Assembly: GCA_963205435.1 (NCBI GenBank)
Contig: CAUJIV010000041.1
Location: 1 to 41,763, forward strand
Direction: 5' to 3'
DNA from: Pseudomonadota bacterium
GTDB lineage: Bacteria > Pseudomonadota > Gammaproteobacteria > Burkholderiales > Rhodocyclaceae
DNA: 41,763 nucleotides
This document shows, piece by piece, positions 16,546 through 41,674 of the stretch. The notes beneath the pieces are model-generated. The model did no database searches, was not told the origin of the DNA, and worked only from the letters and a program-made list of their open reading frames with translations. A program made the translations under genes and the position numbers. Numbering within the stretch: position 1 is the stretch's first letter; every line of letters starts with the position of its first letter.

Positions 16546-17763
16546 TCAAAGAACGGCGAGCATGCGCTCGAGGGCTTCCTGCGTGTTGTCGGGCGTGTTG
16601 AAGGCCGTCAGGCGAAAGTAGCCTTCTCCGGACGGGCCAAAGCCCGACCCCGGAGTGCCGACGACCTGCGCCTGATGCAGCAGCAGGTCGAAGAATTGCC
16701 AGGAATCGCGTCCATGCGGCGCCCGGAGCCAGACATAGGGTGCGTTGATGCCGCCATGGACCTGCAGGCCCGCGCCTTCGAGCGCGGTCACGATGCGCCG
16801 GGCGTTGTCCATGTAAACGCGGATTTGCTCGGCCACCTGCGCCTGCCCGACCGGCGACAGTGCTGCGGCGGCCGCCCTTTGCACCGGATAGGAGACGCCA
16901 TTCTGCCGGCTGGCGATGCGCCGTTTCCAGAGCGCGTTCAACGAAACCCTGCGGCCCTCCAGTTCGGCCTGCAAGGCCCGCGGGATGACCGTGTAGGCGC
17001 AGCGCATGCCGGTGAAGCCGGCCGACTTGGAGAACGAGCAGCATTCGATGGCGATGTTCTCGGCCCCTTCGATCTGGTAGATCGAGCGGGGAATCGACGG
17101 ATCGGTGACGTAGGCCTTGTAAGCGGCATCGAACAGGATCAGCGTGCCGGTCTGGCGCGCATGGTCGACGAAGCGCGCCAGCCGCTCGCGCGTCAGCACC
17201 GTGCCGGTCGGATTGTTCGGATAGCAAAGATAGAGCAGGTCGACCGGCGTGGAAGGAGGCTCCGGGGCGAATCCGTTGTCGGGCGAGCAGGGCAGGGTGA
17301 CGAGTTTCGTCCAGGCGCCGTTCGCGTGCCGGCCGAGCCGACCGGCCATGGCATTGGCATCGATGTAGGCCGGGTATACCGGGTCGGTGATTGCCACCCG
17401 CGCATCGGCCGCCAGCAGTTCGGGCAGGGCCGAGGTGTCGGTCTTGGCGCCGTCGGAGACGAACACCTCGTCCGCATCAAGAGCGACGCCGAGCGGCGCG
17501 TAGTCGGCGTCGATGATCGCCTGCCGCAGGAACGGATGGCCCTGATCTGGCGGATAGCCGCGGAAGCCGTCGGCAGTACCCATTTCACGGGCGCACTCCA
17601 CGAGGGCCTGCACGATGGCCGGCGCCAGGGGCTGGGTCACGTCGCCAATGCCGAGGTGGATGAGCCTGCGCGGAGCGGCCGCCTCGTATTCCTTCACCCG
17701 GCGCGCGATCTCGGCAAAGAGGTAGTTGCCGGGCAGGTTGGCGAGATGGGCATTCAGGCGCAC
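16546..17763 (-). CDS. dapL: LL-diaminopimelate aminotransferase
   Basis: This 405-residue PLP enzyme converts tetrahydrodipicolinate directly to LL-diaminopimelate with glutamate as amino donor, bypassing DapD, DapC and DapE. The start is GTG at 17763, 1 bp after the dapF stop, with GGGAG at good spacing. The N-terminus (NLPGNYLFAEIARRV, then LGIGDVTQPLAPAIV) is the DapL hallmark. CYPNNPTGTVLTRERL and the PLP lysine in SFSKSAGFTGMRCAY follow. The length fits the ~410-residue family. In my recollection the sequence style is closer to DapL of anaerobes (Clostridia, Bacteroidetes) than to betaproteobacterial aminotransferases; horizontal transfer is plausible but not tested. It is the last gene of glnA-dapF-dapL. 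Confidence 0.92.
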   Translation of the reverse strand: MRLNAHLANLPGNYLFAEIARRVKEYEAAAPRRLIHLGIGDVTQPLAPAIVQALVECAREMGTADGFRGYPPDQGHPFLRQAIIDADYAPLGVALDADEVFVSDGAKTDTSALPELLAADARVAITDPVYPAYIDANAMAGRLGRHANGAWTKLVTLPCSPDNGFAPEPPSTPVDLLYLCYPNNPTGTVLTRERLARFVDHARQTGTLILFDAAYKAYVTDPSIPRSIYQIEGAENIAIECCSFSKSAGFTGMRCAYTVIPRALQAELEGRRVSLNALWKRRIASRQNGVSYPVQRAAAAALSPVGQAQVAEQIRVYMDNARRIVTALEGAGLQVHGGINAPYVWLRAPHGRDSWQFFDLLLHQAQVVGTPGSGFGPSGEGYFRLTAFNTPDNTQEALERMLAVL

Positions 17764-17764
17764 G

Positions 17765-18601
17765 TCAGTCTCCCAGCCAGACGCCATCGAAGACGAAGGC
17801 GGCCGGTCCAGTCTGGTAAACGCGGTTGTCGCCAGCATCCCAGCTGACCTGTAGTTCCCCGCCGGCCAGCCGGATGCGCGCGGCGCGATCGGCGCGATCC
17901 TCGAGGACGGCAGCGACCAGCGCCGCCGCCGCTCCCGTGCCGCAGGCCAGCGTCTCGCCGCTGCCGCGCTCCCAGACGCGCATTTCCAGCAGGTCGCGCC
18001 TTGCGACGCGGACGAATTCGACATTGGTCCGTTCTGGGAACAGCGCATGGTTTTCGATGGCAGCGCCGATGGTGGCGACGTCCGTCGCCGACGGGTCGTC
18101 GACAAAGATCACGGCATGGGGGTTGCCCATGCCGACACAGGTGATACGGACGCTTCTGCCGGCCGCCTCGAGCGGAACGCCGACGGCCCGCTTTCCCGGC
18201 AGGCCGACCGGAATGCGCGCGGGCGCCAGCGCCGGCTCGCCCATGTCCACCCGGACCCGTGCGACGCGGCCGCCTTCGACGTCCAGCTCGAGCGTTCGCC
18301 GGCCGGCCCGGGTGGCGAGCGTCAGGCGGGTTTTTCGGGTAATGCCGCGGTCATAGACATACTTGCCGATGCAGCGGGCGGCGTTGCCGCACATCCCCGC
18401 CTCGGAGCCGTCCGCGTTGAACATGCGCATGGCGAAATCGTCGGTAGCGGACGCCTCGATCAGGACAAGGCCGTCGGCATGGACGCCGAAGTGGGGCCGC
18501 GACATGGCGATGGCCAGCGCGGGCGGGTCGCGCACTTCCTGCTCGAGCGCGTCGATGTAGACGTAGTCGTTGCCGAGGCCGTGCATCTTGGTGAATCTCA
18601 T
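17765..18601 (-). CDS. dapF: Diaminopimelate epimerase
   Basis: This 278-residue cofactor-independent racemase turns LL- into meso-diaminopimelate for lysine and peptidoglycan. The two catalytic Cys are visible in GSEAGMCGNAARCIGKYV and in SGETLACGTGAAAALV. The N-terminus FTKMHGLGNDYVYIDAL is standard. The active-site neighbourhood reads HFGVHADGLVLI, where proteobacterial DapF usually has HFGxGxDQ; this resembles the form I recall from dapL-bearing anaerobes. It starts 12 bp after the glnA stop and is followed at once by dapL, so the three genes form one transcription unit. A second, housekeeping dapF may exist elsewhere in the genome. Confidence 0.94.
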   Translation of the reverse strand: MRFTKMHGLGNDYVYIDALEQEVRDPPALAIAMSRPHFGVHADGLVLIEASATDDFAMRMFNADGSEAGMCGNAARCIGKYVYDRGITRKTRLTLATRAGRRTLELDVEGGRVARVRVDMGEPALAPARIPVGLPGKRAVGVPLEAAGRSVRITCVGMGNPHAVIFVDDPSATDVATIGAAIENHALFPERTNVEFVRVARRDLLEMRVWERGSGETLACGTGAAAALVAAVLEDRADRAARIRLAGGELQVSWDAGDNRVYQTGPAAFVFDGVWLGD

Positions 18602-18613
18602 GACGCGGTGCTC

Positions 18614-20029
18614 TCACAGGCTGTAATACAGGTCGAACTCGGCCGGATGGGTGGTCATGCGGATGCGCGTGACCTCCGCCATCTTCAGCTCGAGGTAGGC
18701 GTCGATCATGGCGTCGGTGAATACGCCGCCCTTGACGAGGAAGCCGCGGTCCCGGTCGAGAGCCTCCAGCGCCTGGTCGAGGCTGTGGCAGACGGTCGGA
18801 ATCCTGGCGTTTTCTTCCGGTGGCAGGTGATAGAGGTCCTTGTCCATCGCGTCGCCGGGATGGATCCGGTTCTCTATGCCGTCGAGCCCGGCCATCAGCA
18901 GGGCGGCGAAGGCCAGATACGGATTGGCCGTCGGGTCGGGAAAGCGCACCTCGATGCGGCGGCCGTGCGGATTTGCCGTGTACGGAATGCGGATGGCGGC
19001 CGAACGGTTGCGCGCGCTGTAGGCGAGCTTCACCGGCGCCTCGAAGCCGGGCACCAGCCGCTTGTAGGAATTGGTGCCCGGGTTGGTCAGGGCGTTCAGC
19101 GCCGGCGCGTGGCGGATGATGCCGCCGATGTAGTGCAGGGCCAGTTCGCTCAGCCCGGCGTAGCCGTTGCCGGCGAACAGGTTCCGTCCTCCCTTCCACA
19201 TCGACTGGTGCACGTGCATGCCGGAGCCGTTGTCGCCGACGATCGGCTTGGGCATGAAGGTGGCCGTCTTGCCGTGCCGCTGGGCGACGTTGTGGATCAC
19301 GTATTTCTGCAGCTGCAGCCAGTCGGCACGCTGCACCAGCGTGCTGTATTTGGTCCCCAGCTCCATCTGCCCGGCGGTGGCCACCTCGTGATGATGCACC
19401 TCGACGGGGATGCCCAGCGCCTCGATCAGCTGGCACATTTCGGAGCGCATGTCCTGGAAGCTGTCGACCGGCGGCACGGGGAAGTAGCCGCCCTTGACCG
19501 CCGGTCGGTGGCCGGGGTTGCCGCCGGCGAAATCCCGGGCGCTGCTCCAGGCGGCCTCCGCGGAATCGATCTCGACGAAGCAGCCCGACATGCCGATGTT
19601 CCAGCGCACGCTGTCGAAGACGAAAAACTCGGGTTCCGGGCCGAAATAGGCGACGTCGCCGATGCCGCTGTGCAGCAGATGGGCTTCGGCGCGCCGGGCC
19701 AGCGAACGCGGGTCGCGCTCATAGGGCTTGCCGTCGACCGGTTCGTGCACGCTGCAGGTGAGGATCAGCGTCGGCTGGGCGAAGAAGGGGTCGAGGTTGG
19801 CGGTGTCCGCCTCGGGCATCAGCAGCATGTCCGAGGCCTGGATGCCTTTCCAGCCGGCGATCGAGGAGCCGTCGAATGGATGGCCGTCACTGAACTTGTC
19901 CTCGCCGAAAGAGGCTGCCGGCACGGTCACATGCTGCTCCTTGCCGAGCGTGTCCGTGAAACGCAGATCGATGAACCGGATGCCTTTCTCCTTAATCATC
20001 GCCATGATGTCGGTTGGCGTCTTAGCCAT
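18614..20029 (-). CDS. glnA: Glutamine synthetase, type I
   Basis: This 471-residue enzyme makes glutamine from glutamate, ammonia and ATP. The start at 20029 ([19 protein letters not shown]) has GGAGCAGG upstream. Landmarks include the latch [17 protein letters not shown], the metal/ATP region [13 protein letters not shown] and [29 protein letters not shown], and NRSAAIRIP. The adenylylation region reads [11 protein letters not shown] with Tyr retained, so GlnE control is expected. The upstream sigma-54 promoter and NtrC site indicate induction under nitrogen limitation. Unusually for this group, ntrBC is divergent rather than downstream, and dapF-dapL follow glnA instead. Whether this is the only glnA of the genome is not visible. 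Confidence 0.95.
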   Translation of the reverse strand: MAKTPTDIMAMIKEKGIRFIDLRFTDTLGKEQHVTVPAASFGEDKFSDGHPFDGSSIAGWKGIQASDMLLMPEADTANLDPFFAQPTLILTCSVHEPVDGKPYERDPRSLARRAEAHLLHSGIGDVAYFGPEPEFFVFDSVRWNIGMSGCFVEIDSAEAAWSSARDFAGGNPGHRPAVKGGYFPVPPVDSFQDMRSEMCQLIEALGIPVEVHHHEVATAGQMELGTKYSTLVQRADWLQLQKYVIHNVAQRHGKTATFMPKPIVGDNGSGMHVHQSMWKGGRNLFAGNGYAGLSELALHYIGGIIRHAPALNALTNPGTNSYKRLVPGFEAPVKLAYSARNRSAAIRIPYTANPHGRRIEVRFPDPTANPYLAFAALLMAGLDGIENRIHPGDAMDKDLYHLPPEENARIPTVCHSLDQALEALDRDRGFLVKGGVFTDAMIDAYLELKMAEVTRIRMTTHPAEFDLYYSL

Positions 20030-20066
20030 TTGCCTGCTCCATGCTGATTGGGTGACGATGGTCATG

Positions 20067-20082
20067 TGCAGGATTCGTGCCC
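20067..20082 (-). promoter_or_regulatory. Sigma-54 (-24/-12) promoter of glnA-dapF-dapL
   Basis: On the minus strand GGGCACGAATCCTGCA matches TGGCACG-N4-TTGCA at all but two positions and keeps the invariant GG and GC with correct spacing. Transcription would start near 20055, giving a ~25-nt leader before glnA. Confidence 0.78.
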
Positions 20083-20237
20083 GTTGCGTTTCTCGGCCCG
20101 AACCGCATGGCGGGCGACAAGGGCAGGGCGATGGTTTCCATTGGCGCGGACAGACCATCTGGCCGTGTCTGGATGCAGGACCTGGGCAAGAGACGGGGGC
20201 GTTGCGTGCGGATCGCCCTGGTCGCTCTCGCTTCAGG

Positions 20238-20254
20238 CGCACTGCCGTGGTGCA
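20238..20254. promoter_or_regulatory. NtrC-binding site (enhancer)
   Basis: CGCACTGCCGTGGTGCA contains GCAC-N7-GTGC and the full TGGTGCA half-site; it matches the enteric glnA enhancer pattern TGCACT-N4/5-TGGTGCA. It lies about 160-185 bp upstream of the sigma-54 promoter, a typical enhancer distance. It could also serve the divergent ntrB gene. Confidence 0.75.
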
Positions 20255-20306
20255 ACTTTCGCAAGTCAGGCGACATTTTGGTGCTCGCCTTGCGCGCGCT
20301 GGTTGA

Positions 20307-20331
20307 TAATTCGAAGCCAATCATCGAATTA
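20307..20331. promoter_or_regulatory. Perfect inverted repeat, operator-like, unassigned
   Basis: TAATTCGA-N9-TCGAATTA is an exact 8-bp inverted repeat in a locally AT-rich stretch between the NtrC site and ntrB. There is no T-run to suggest a terminator. The size and symmetry fit a dimeric regulator, but I do not recognise the motif. Confidence 0.5.
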
Positions 20332-20639
20332 GGCCTCGATCTTCTCCTGGTACATTTGCTGCTTGCAATCGCGGACATGAGCGGCATTCCAGAAAGCACA
20401 TCGATTTCCATCGGATTTGCCATGCCTCTCCGGCGTCTGCGGGCTGGAAGGCTGCTCGGCATCACGAAGCGGCGGCAGGCCGCTGGCGCAAGCGGCGCGG
20501 AGTGGGCAGACCGTCCGGCGGCCGCTGCGGAGCGAAGCCGGAAACGGCGGCCGCCGGTCGGCCTGGGCGCGGCCTTGCGGCACTTGACAGGCTTTTCACG
20601 CAGGTCGCAATGTGGCGATGATTCCCGGATACGATCCTG

Positions 20640-21745
20640 ATGCGCAGCTTGCGGAAGACTCCTGCCATGCGTGAACAGGCTGGCGACAGTGGCGCCGCGG
20701 CCTTTGCCGGTCTCGAGCTTCTCGTATCGGCCGTCATCCTGCTCGACCGGCGGCTGTGCGTCCGCTACTGCAACCCGGCGGCGGAGAACCTGTTCGCCAT
20801 CAGCCGCCACGCCTGCATCGGCAAATCCTTCCCTCGGCTCATCAGCGCGCCGCCTTCCCTCGTTGCCACCCTGGAGAGACTGCTGGCCGATCGCTGGAGC
20901 TACACCAAGCACGACATCGTCGTCCTGTCCCGCGGCAGTGACCCGGTTCACCTCGATTGCACGATCAGCCCGCTGGCCATCGCCGAGGCGCAACTGCTGC
21001 TGGAATTCCGCCCGATCGACCAGCAGCTGCAGACGGTGCGCGAGGAGCGCGAGGCCCTGCAGCAGTTCGCCAGCCGCGAACTGATCCGCAACCTGGCGCA
21101 TGAGATCAAGAACCCGCTCGGCGGCATCCGCGGCTCGGCCCAGCTGCTGGCCCTCGAACTCGGCGACGCCGCCCTCAGGCAATACACCCAGGTCATCATC
21201 GACGAGGCCGATCGCCTGCAGGCCCTGCTCCGGCGGCTGCTCTCCTCGCATCGCGCCGCGCAGCCGGCGCAGGTCAACATCCACGAGGTGCTGGAGCCGG
21301 CGAGAAAGCTGATCTGCGCCGAGTTCCCGGCGCTGCGCGTGCGGCGTGACTACGACATCTCGCTGCCCGACATCACCGCCGACCGCGAGCAGCTGATCCA
21401 GGCCATGCTCAACATCATGCTGAATGCCGCCCAGGCCGTCGAGGGAAAGGGCGAGATCGTCCTGCACACGCGCATCCGGCGGCAGATGACGCTGGCCAAG
21501 AAGCGCCACCCGCTGGTGGTGGAGGTGCAGGTCATCGACGACGGCCCCGGCGTGCCGGAAGAGATCCGCGAGCGGATTTTCTATCCGCTGGTGGCCGCCC
21601 GCGCCGGGGGCAACGGACTGGGGCTGGCGCTGGCGTGCGACTTCATCCAGCAGCACCAGGGCGCCATCGAGGTCGAGTCGGTGCCGGGCCGCACCTGCTT
21701 CACCGTCCGCCTGCCCCTGACCGGCATGACGGCGAGGGAAGCCTG

Positions 21746-21746
<1 letters not shown>
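20640..21746 (+). CDS. ntrB: Nitrogen regulation sensor histidine kinase NtrB
   Basis: This cytosolic kinase/phosphatase of 368 residues controls NtrC phosphorylation and is itself controlled by PII (GlnB). An N-terminal PAS domain spans residues ~20-130 (SAVILLDRRLCVRYCNPAAENLF). The H-box is LAHEIKNPLGGIRGSAQLL, with the phosphorylated His near residue 160. The N-box is MLNIMLNAAQAV. The G-boxes are VIDDGPGVPEEIRERIFYPLVA and GNGLGLALACDFIQQH. No transmembrane segment is present. The start is ambiguous between 20640 and the ATG at 20667 (MREQAG), which has GGAAG upstream. The stop overlaps the ntrC ATG by one base (TGATG). Confidence 0.95.
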
Positions 21747-23155
<1,409 letters not shown>

Positions 23156-23156
23156 G

Positions 23157-27793
<4,637 letters not shown>

Positions 27794-27794
<1 letters not shown>

Positions 27795-29254
27795 TGGGCA
27801 AGCCGACCGGATTCCTGGAATTCGAGCGCCTGTCCGAGGCTCATGAGCCGGCCGAGGCGCGCGTCAGGCACTATCGCGAGTTCGTCGCCCGCCTGGGCGA
27901 CGCCGACGCCAGCGTGCAGGCCGCCCGCTGCATGGACTGCGGCATCCCGTTCTGCAGCAACGGCTGCCCGGTCAACAACAACATCCCCGACTTCAACGAC
28001 GCGGTGTACCGGGGCAACTGGCGCCAGGCGATCGACATCCTGCACTCGACGAACAACTTCCCCGAGATCACCGGCCGCATCTGCCCGGCTCCCTGCGAGG
28101 CGGCCTGCACGCTGAACATCAACCTCGAGCCGGTCGGCATCAAGTCGCTCGAGCGCGCCATCATCGACAAGGCCGGCGAAAGCGGCTGGGTGCTGCCGCA
28201 GCCGCCGGCGCGGAAGACCGGCAAGCGGGTGGCCATCGTCGGTTCCGGCCCGGCGGGACTGGCCTGCGCCCAGCAGCTGGCGCGCGCCGGCCACGACGTC
28301 ACGGTGTTCGAGAAGAACGACCGCATCGGCGGCCTGTTGCGCTACGGCATCCCCGACTTCAAGCTCGACAAGCGCCTGCTCGACTGGCGCATGGCGCAGA
28401 TTCGGGAGGAGGGCGTCACCTTCCGCACGCGCACCCTGATCGGGCCCGATTTGCCGGGCGGCGTCGCCTGCGACGCGCTGCGGCGCATCGCCCCTCGGGA
28501 ACTCCTGCAGGACTTCGATGCCGTGGTGCTGGCCGGCGGCGCCGAAACGCCACGCGATCTGCCGATTCCGGGCCGCGACCTGGACGGCGTGCATTTCGCG
28601 CTGGAGTTCCTGATTCCGCAGAACCGCGAAGTGGCGGGCGGCCGCAAGAACGTCATCAACGCCGCCGGCAAGCACGTGGTGGTGATCGGCGGCGGCGACA
28701 CCGGCTCCGACTGCGTCGGCACGGCCAACCGCCAGGGCGCCGCCTCGGTGACCCAGTTCGAGCTGCTGCCGCGCCCGCCCGAGCAGGAGGACAAGCCGCT
28801 GACCTGGCCCTACTGGCCGCTCAAGCTGCGCACCTCCACCTCGCACCACGAAGGCTGCTCGCGCGAGTGGTCCGTCGTCACCAGGGCCTGTGTTGGCGAG
28901 AAGGGCAAGCTGCAGGCGCTGAAATGCGCGCGCCTCGAGTGGAAGGACGGCAAGATGGGCGAAATCCCCGGCAGCGAGTTTACGGTCAAGGCCGATCTGA
29001 TGTTCCTGGCGATGGGCTTCGTTTCTCCCGTCGCCGGCCTGCTCGACGCCTTCGACGTGGCCAGGGACAGCCGCGGCAACGCCCGGGCGACGAGCGATGG
29101 CGAGGGCTGCTACCAGACCAGCGTCGGCAAGGTGTTTGCCGCCGGCGACATGCGCCGCGGCCAGTCGCTGGTCGTCTGGGCGATCCGCGAAGGCCGCCAG
29201 TGCGCCCGCGCCGTCGACGCTTTCCTGATGGGGGCTTCGCTCCTGCCGCGCTGA
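27794..29254 (+). CDS. gltD: Glutamate synthase (NADPH) small subunit
   Basis: This 486-residue FAD- and 4Fe-4S-containing subunit takes electrons from NAD(P)H and passes them to GltB. The N-terminal Cys sets are [18 protein letters not shown] and [15 protein letters not shown]. The FAD-binding motif is [22 protein letters not shown] near residue 150, and the NAD(P)H-binding motif is [15 protein letters not shown] near residue 300. A C-terminal [20 protein letters not shown] closes the FAD site. I use the ATG at 27794 overlapping the gltB stop; a GTG one codon upstream is also in frame. Confidence 0.96.
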
Positions 29255-29292
29255 CCGGCCGGACGCTGGCGGCCTTCATCGCATGAAATACG

Positions 29293-29298
29293 TATAAT
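29293..29298 (+). promoter_or_regulatory. TATAAT -10-like box upstream of ppa
   Basis: A perfect TATAAT lies 34 bp before the ppa ATG. No clear -35 is seen at normal spacing. It suggests ppa has its own promoter apart from the gltBD transcript. Confidence 0.55.
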
Positions 29299-29331
29299 CG
29301 GCGCCTTGCCGAAGAACAGCGGAAAGCCGCC

Positions 29332-29871
29332 ATGAACCTCGATCGCGTCACCTCGGGCAGCGACGTCCCCAACGACGTGAACGTCATCGTCGAGATCCCG
29401 ATGAATGCCGAGCCGATCAAGTACGAGGTGGACAAGTCGTCCGGCGCCGTCTTCGTCGACCGCTTCATGTCGACGGCGATGCACTACCCCTGCAACTACG
29501 GCTACATCCCGCACACCATCTCCGCCGACGGCGATCCGGTCGACGTGCTGGTGCTCTCGCCGGTGCCGCGGATCACCGGGGTGGTGGTGCGCTGCCGCCC
29601 GGTCGGCATGCTCAACATGGAAGATGAGGCCGGCGGCGACGCCAAGGTGCTCGCCGTGCCGATCGACAAGCTGTCCAGCTATTACCGCCAGATCCAGTCG
29701 CCGCGCGACCTGCCCGACATGGTGCTCTCGCAGATCTCGCACTTCTTCGAGCACTACAAGGATCTCGAGGCCGGCAAGTGGGCCAAGGTGAGGGGCTGGG
29801 TTGGTCCCGAGGAAGCCAAGAAAGAGATCCTCGACGGCGTCGCCCGCTTCGCCGCGGCCCCGCCGCGCTAG
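29332..29871 (+). CDS. ppa: Inorganic pyrophosphatase
   Basis: This 179-residue cytosolic family I enzyme hydrolyses pyrophosphate and so drives biosynthetic reactions forward. The family signature with metal-binding Asp residues is [12 protein letters not shown] (residues ~65-76). Other conserved parts are [33 protein letters not shown] and the late [19 protein letters not shown]. The length matches E. coli Ppa (176). GGAAAG precedes the ATG. It stands between gltD and nadE on the same strand; both glutamine-using synthesis and NAD synthesis release pyrophosphate, but a functional link is only suggested. Confidence 0.96.
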   Translation: MNLDRVTSGSDVPNDVNVIVEIPMNAEPIKYEVDKSSGAVFVDRFMSTAMHYPCNYGYIPHTISADGDPVDVLVLSPVPRITGVVVRCRPVGMLNMEDEAGGDAKVLAVPIDKLSSYYRQIQSPRDLPDMVLSQISHFFEHYKDLEAGKWAKVRGWVGPEEAKKEILDGVARFAAAPPR

Positions 29872-29893
29872 CCGGCCGCGGCCCCGTCCGCCG

Positions 29894-35866
<5,973 letters not shown>

Positions 35867-35886
35867 GAGCCATTGCCGCGGCGGCG

Positions 35887-35892
35887 TATAAT
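35887..35892 (+). promoter_or_regulatory. TATAAT -10-like box upstream of ftsK
   Basis: GCGTATAATCCGCC contains a perfect -10 48 bp before the ftsK GTG, just after the Crp/Fnr stop. It suggests ftsK-lolA has its own promoter. Confidence 0.5.
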
Positions 35893-35939
35893 CCGCCATC
35901 GTCCGGCCGCCAGACCGGGCCCTGTGAGCAACGTCCAGC

Positions 35940-38218
<2,279 letters not shown>

Positions 38219-38219
<1 letters not shown>

Positions 38220-38902
38220 TGACGAACAAAACCTCTTTCAACGCAGAGAACGCAAAGGCGCAGAGGACGCAAAGAAAACCAACAGGAATTTTTGCGATCT
38301 TTGCGCTCTTTGCGTTGAATGCGTTTGCCGTGGGTATTGCCGAGGCCGCCGCGCTCGACAGGCTGAAGGCCTTCGTCGAGGGCACGCGCAGCGGCCGCGC
38401 CGATTTCGTCCAGACCGTCGCCGCGAAGAGCGGCCGCAAGCCGCAGCTGGCCGCCGGCAGCATGCTGTTCCTGCGCCCCGGCAAGTTCCGCTGGACCTAC
38501 GAGAAGCCCTACCATCAGCTGATCGTCGGCGACGGCGAGAAGCTGTGGGTATACGACCGCGACCTCAACCAGGTCAGCGTCAAGCGGCTGGCCGAGGCCC
38601 TCGGCAGCAGCCCGGCGGCGCTGCTCGCCGGCGACAACGCGCTGGAGAAGAATTTCGAGCTCGCCGAAGGCGGCAGCCGCGACGGCATCGAATGGGTCGA
38701 CGCGCGGCCGAAGGCGCAGGACAGCGGCTTTCAGGCGATGCGCCTCGGTTTCGTCGGCGACACGCTGCGGGCGATGGAGCTGACCGACAGCTTCGGCCAG
38801 GTGACGACCATCGCCTTCGAGAACTTCGAGCGCAATCCGCGGCTGTCGCCGTCCCAGTTCGCCTTCACGCCGCCGCCCGGGGCCGATGTCCTCGGCGAAT
38901 AG
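38219..38902 (+). CDS. lolA: Outer-membrane lipoprotein carrier protein LolA with repeat-derived signal peptide
   Basis: This 227-residue periplasmic chaperone ferries lipoproteins from LolCDE to LolB. The ATG at 38219 overlaps the ftsK stop (TGATG) and follows GAGAGGGG. The mature domain begins near AALDRLKAFVEGTRSGRADF and has LolA marks such as GSMLFLRPGKFRWTYEKPY, IVGDGEKLWVYDRDLNQV and FGQVTTIAFENFERNP. The signal peptide is odd: residues 7-20 (FNAENAKAQRTQRK) and the hydrophobic core IFAIFALFALNAF are encoded by the two arms of a palindromic repeat. Only the last residues before the likely cleavage site (GIAEA-A) come from outside it. The gene order ftsK-lolA-rarA-serS is conserved in proteobacteria. 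Confidence 0.93.
38237..38319. repeat. Imperfect palindromic dispersed-type repeat inside lolA
   Basis: The left arm (38237-38276) reads TTCAACGCAGAGAACGCAAA and continues with further cGCAGAG/CGCAAAG units. The right arm (38287-38319) is its approximate reverse complement, ending TCTTTGCGTTGAA. Each arm is made of 8-10-bp sub-units of the type ACGCAAAG. I recognise this as a repeat type scattered in many environmental bacterial genomes, usually between genes. Here it is within the reading frame. Confidence 0.85.
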
Positions 38903-38956
38903 CGCGGCCATGGAGGCGACGGCAGGCCGCCGCAGTCCGGGCGCGGGGAGGGGCCG

Positions 38957-41573
<2,617 letters not shown>

Positions 41574-41586
41574 GAATTTCGGTGAA

Positions 41587-41613
41587 GGCTGGCTTGCCTG
41601 CGGCAAGCCAGCC
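41587..41613 (+). terminator. Hairpin after serS, probable terminator
   Basis: GGCTGGCTTGCC-TGC-GGCAAGCCAGCC is a perfect 12-bp stem with a 3-nt loop, 13 bp past the serS stop. The downstream tail (GAAACCAAAATTT) is T-poor, so the termination efficiency is uncertain. Confidence 0.65.
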
Positions 41614-41674
41614 GAAACCAAAATTTACTCACTAGTCGATAAATAAGGCGACAATCGTTGAACTTTGTGCAGCC

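Larger units (their letters stand above)
20030..20639. other. Divergent regulatory region between glnA and ntrB
   Basis: These 610 bp hold the glnA sigma-54 promoter, the NtrC site and the inverted repeat listed separately. A second, weaker plus-strand -24/-12-like sequence (TGGTAC-N7-TGC) starts at 20348, and a TTGACA at 20584 lacks a good -10. Reading frames here have no Shine-Dalgarno or family likeness. Confidence 0.6.

Noticed and set aside
18047-20047. A 666-codon plus-strand frame over dapF and glnA
   Set aside because: Both genes on the minus strand have clear catalytic motifs; this frame has none.
20348-20363. Plus-strand TGGTAC-N7-TGC sequence as a sigma-54 promoter for ntrB
   Set aside because: It has two mismatches, lies about 280 bp from the ntrB start, and no other element supports it; kept only as a remark.
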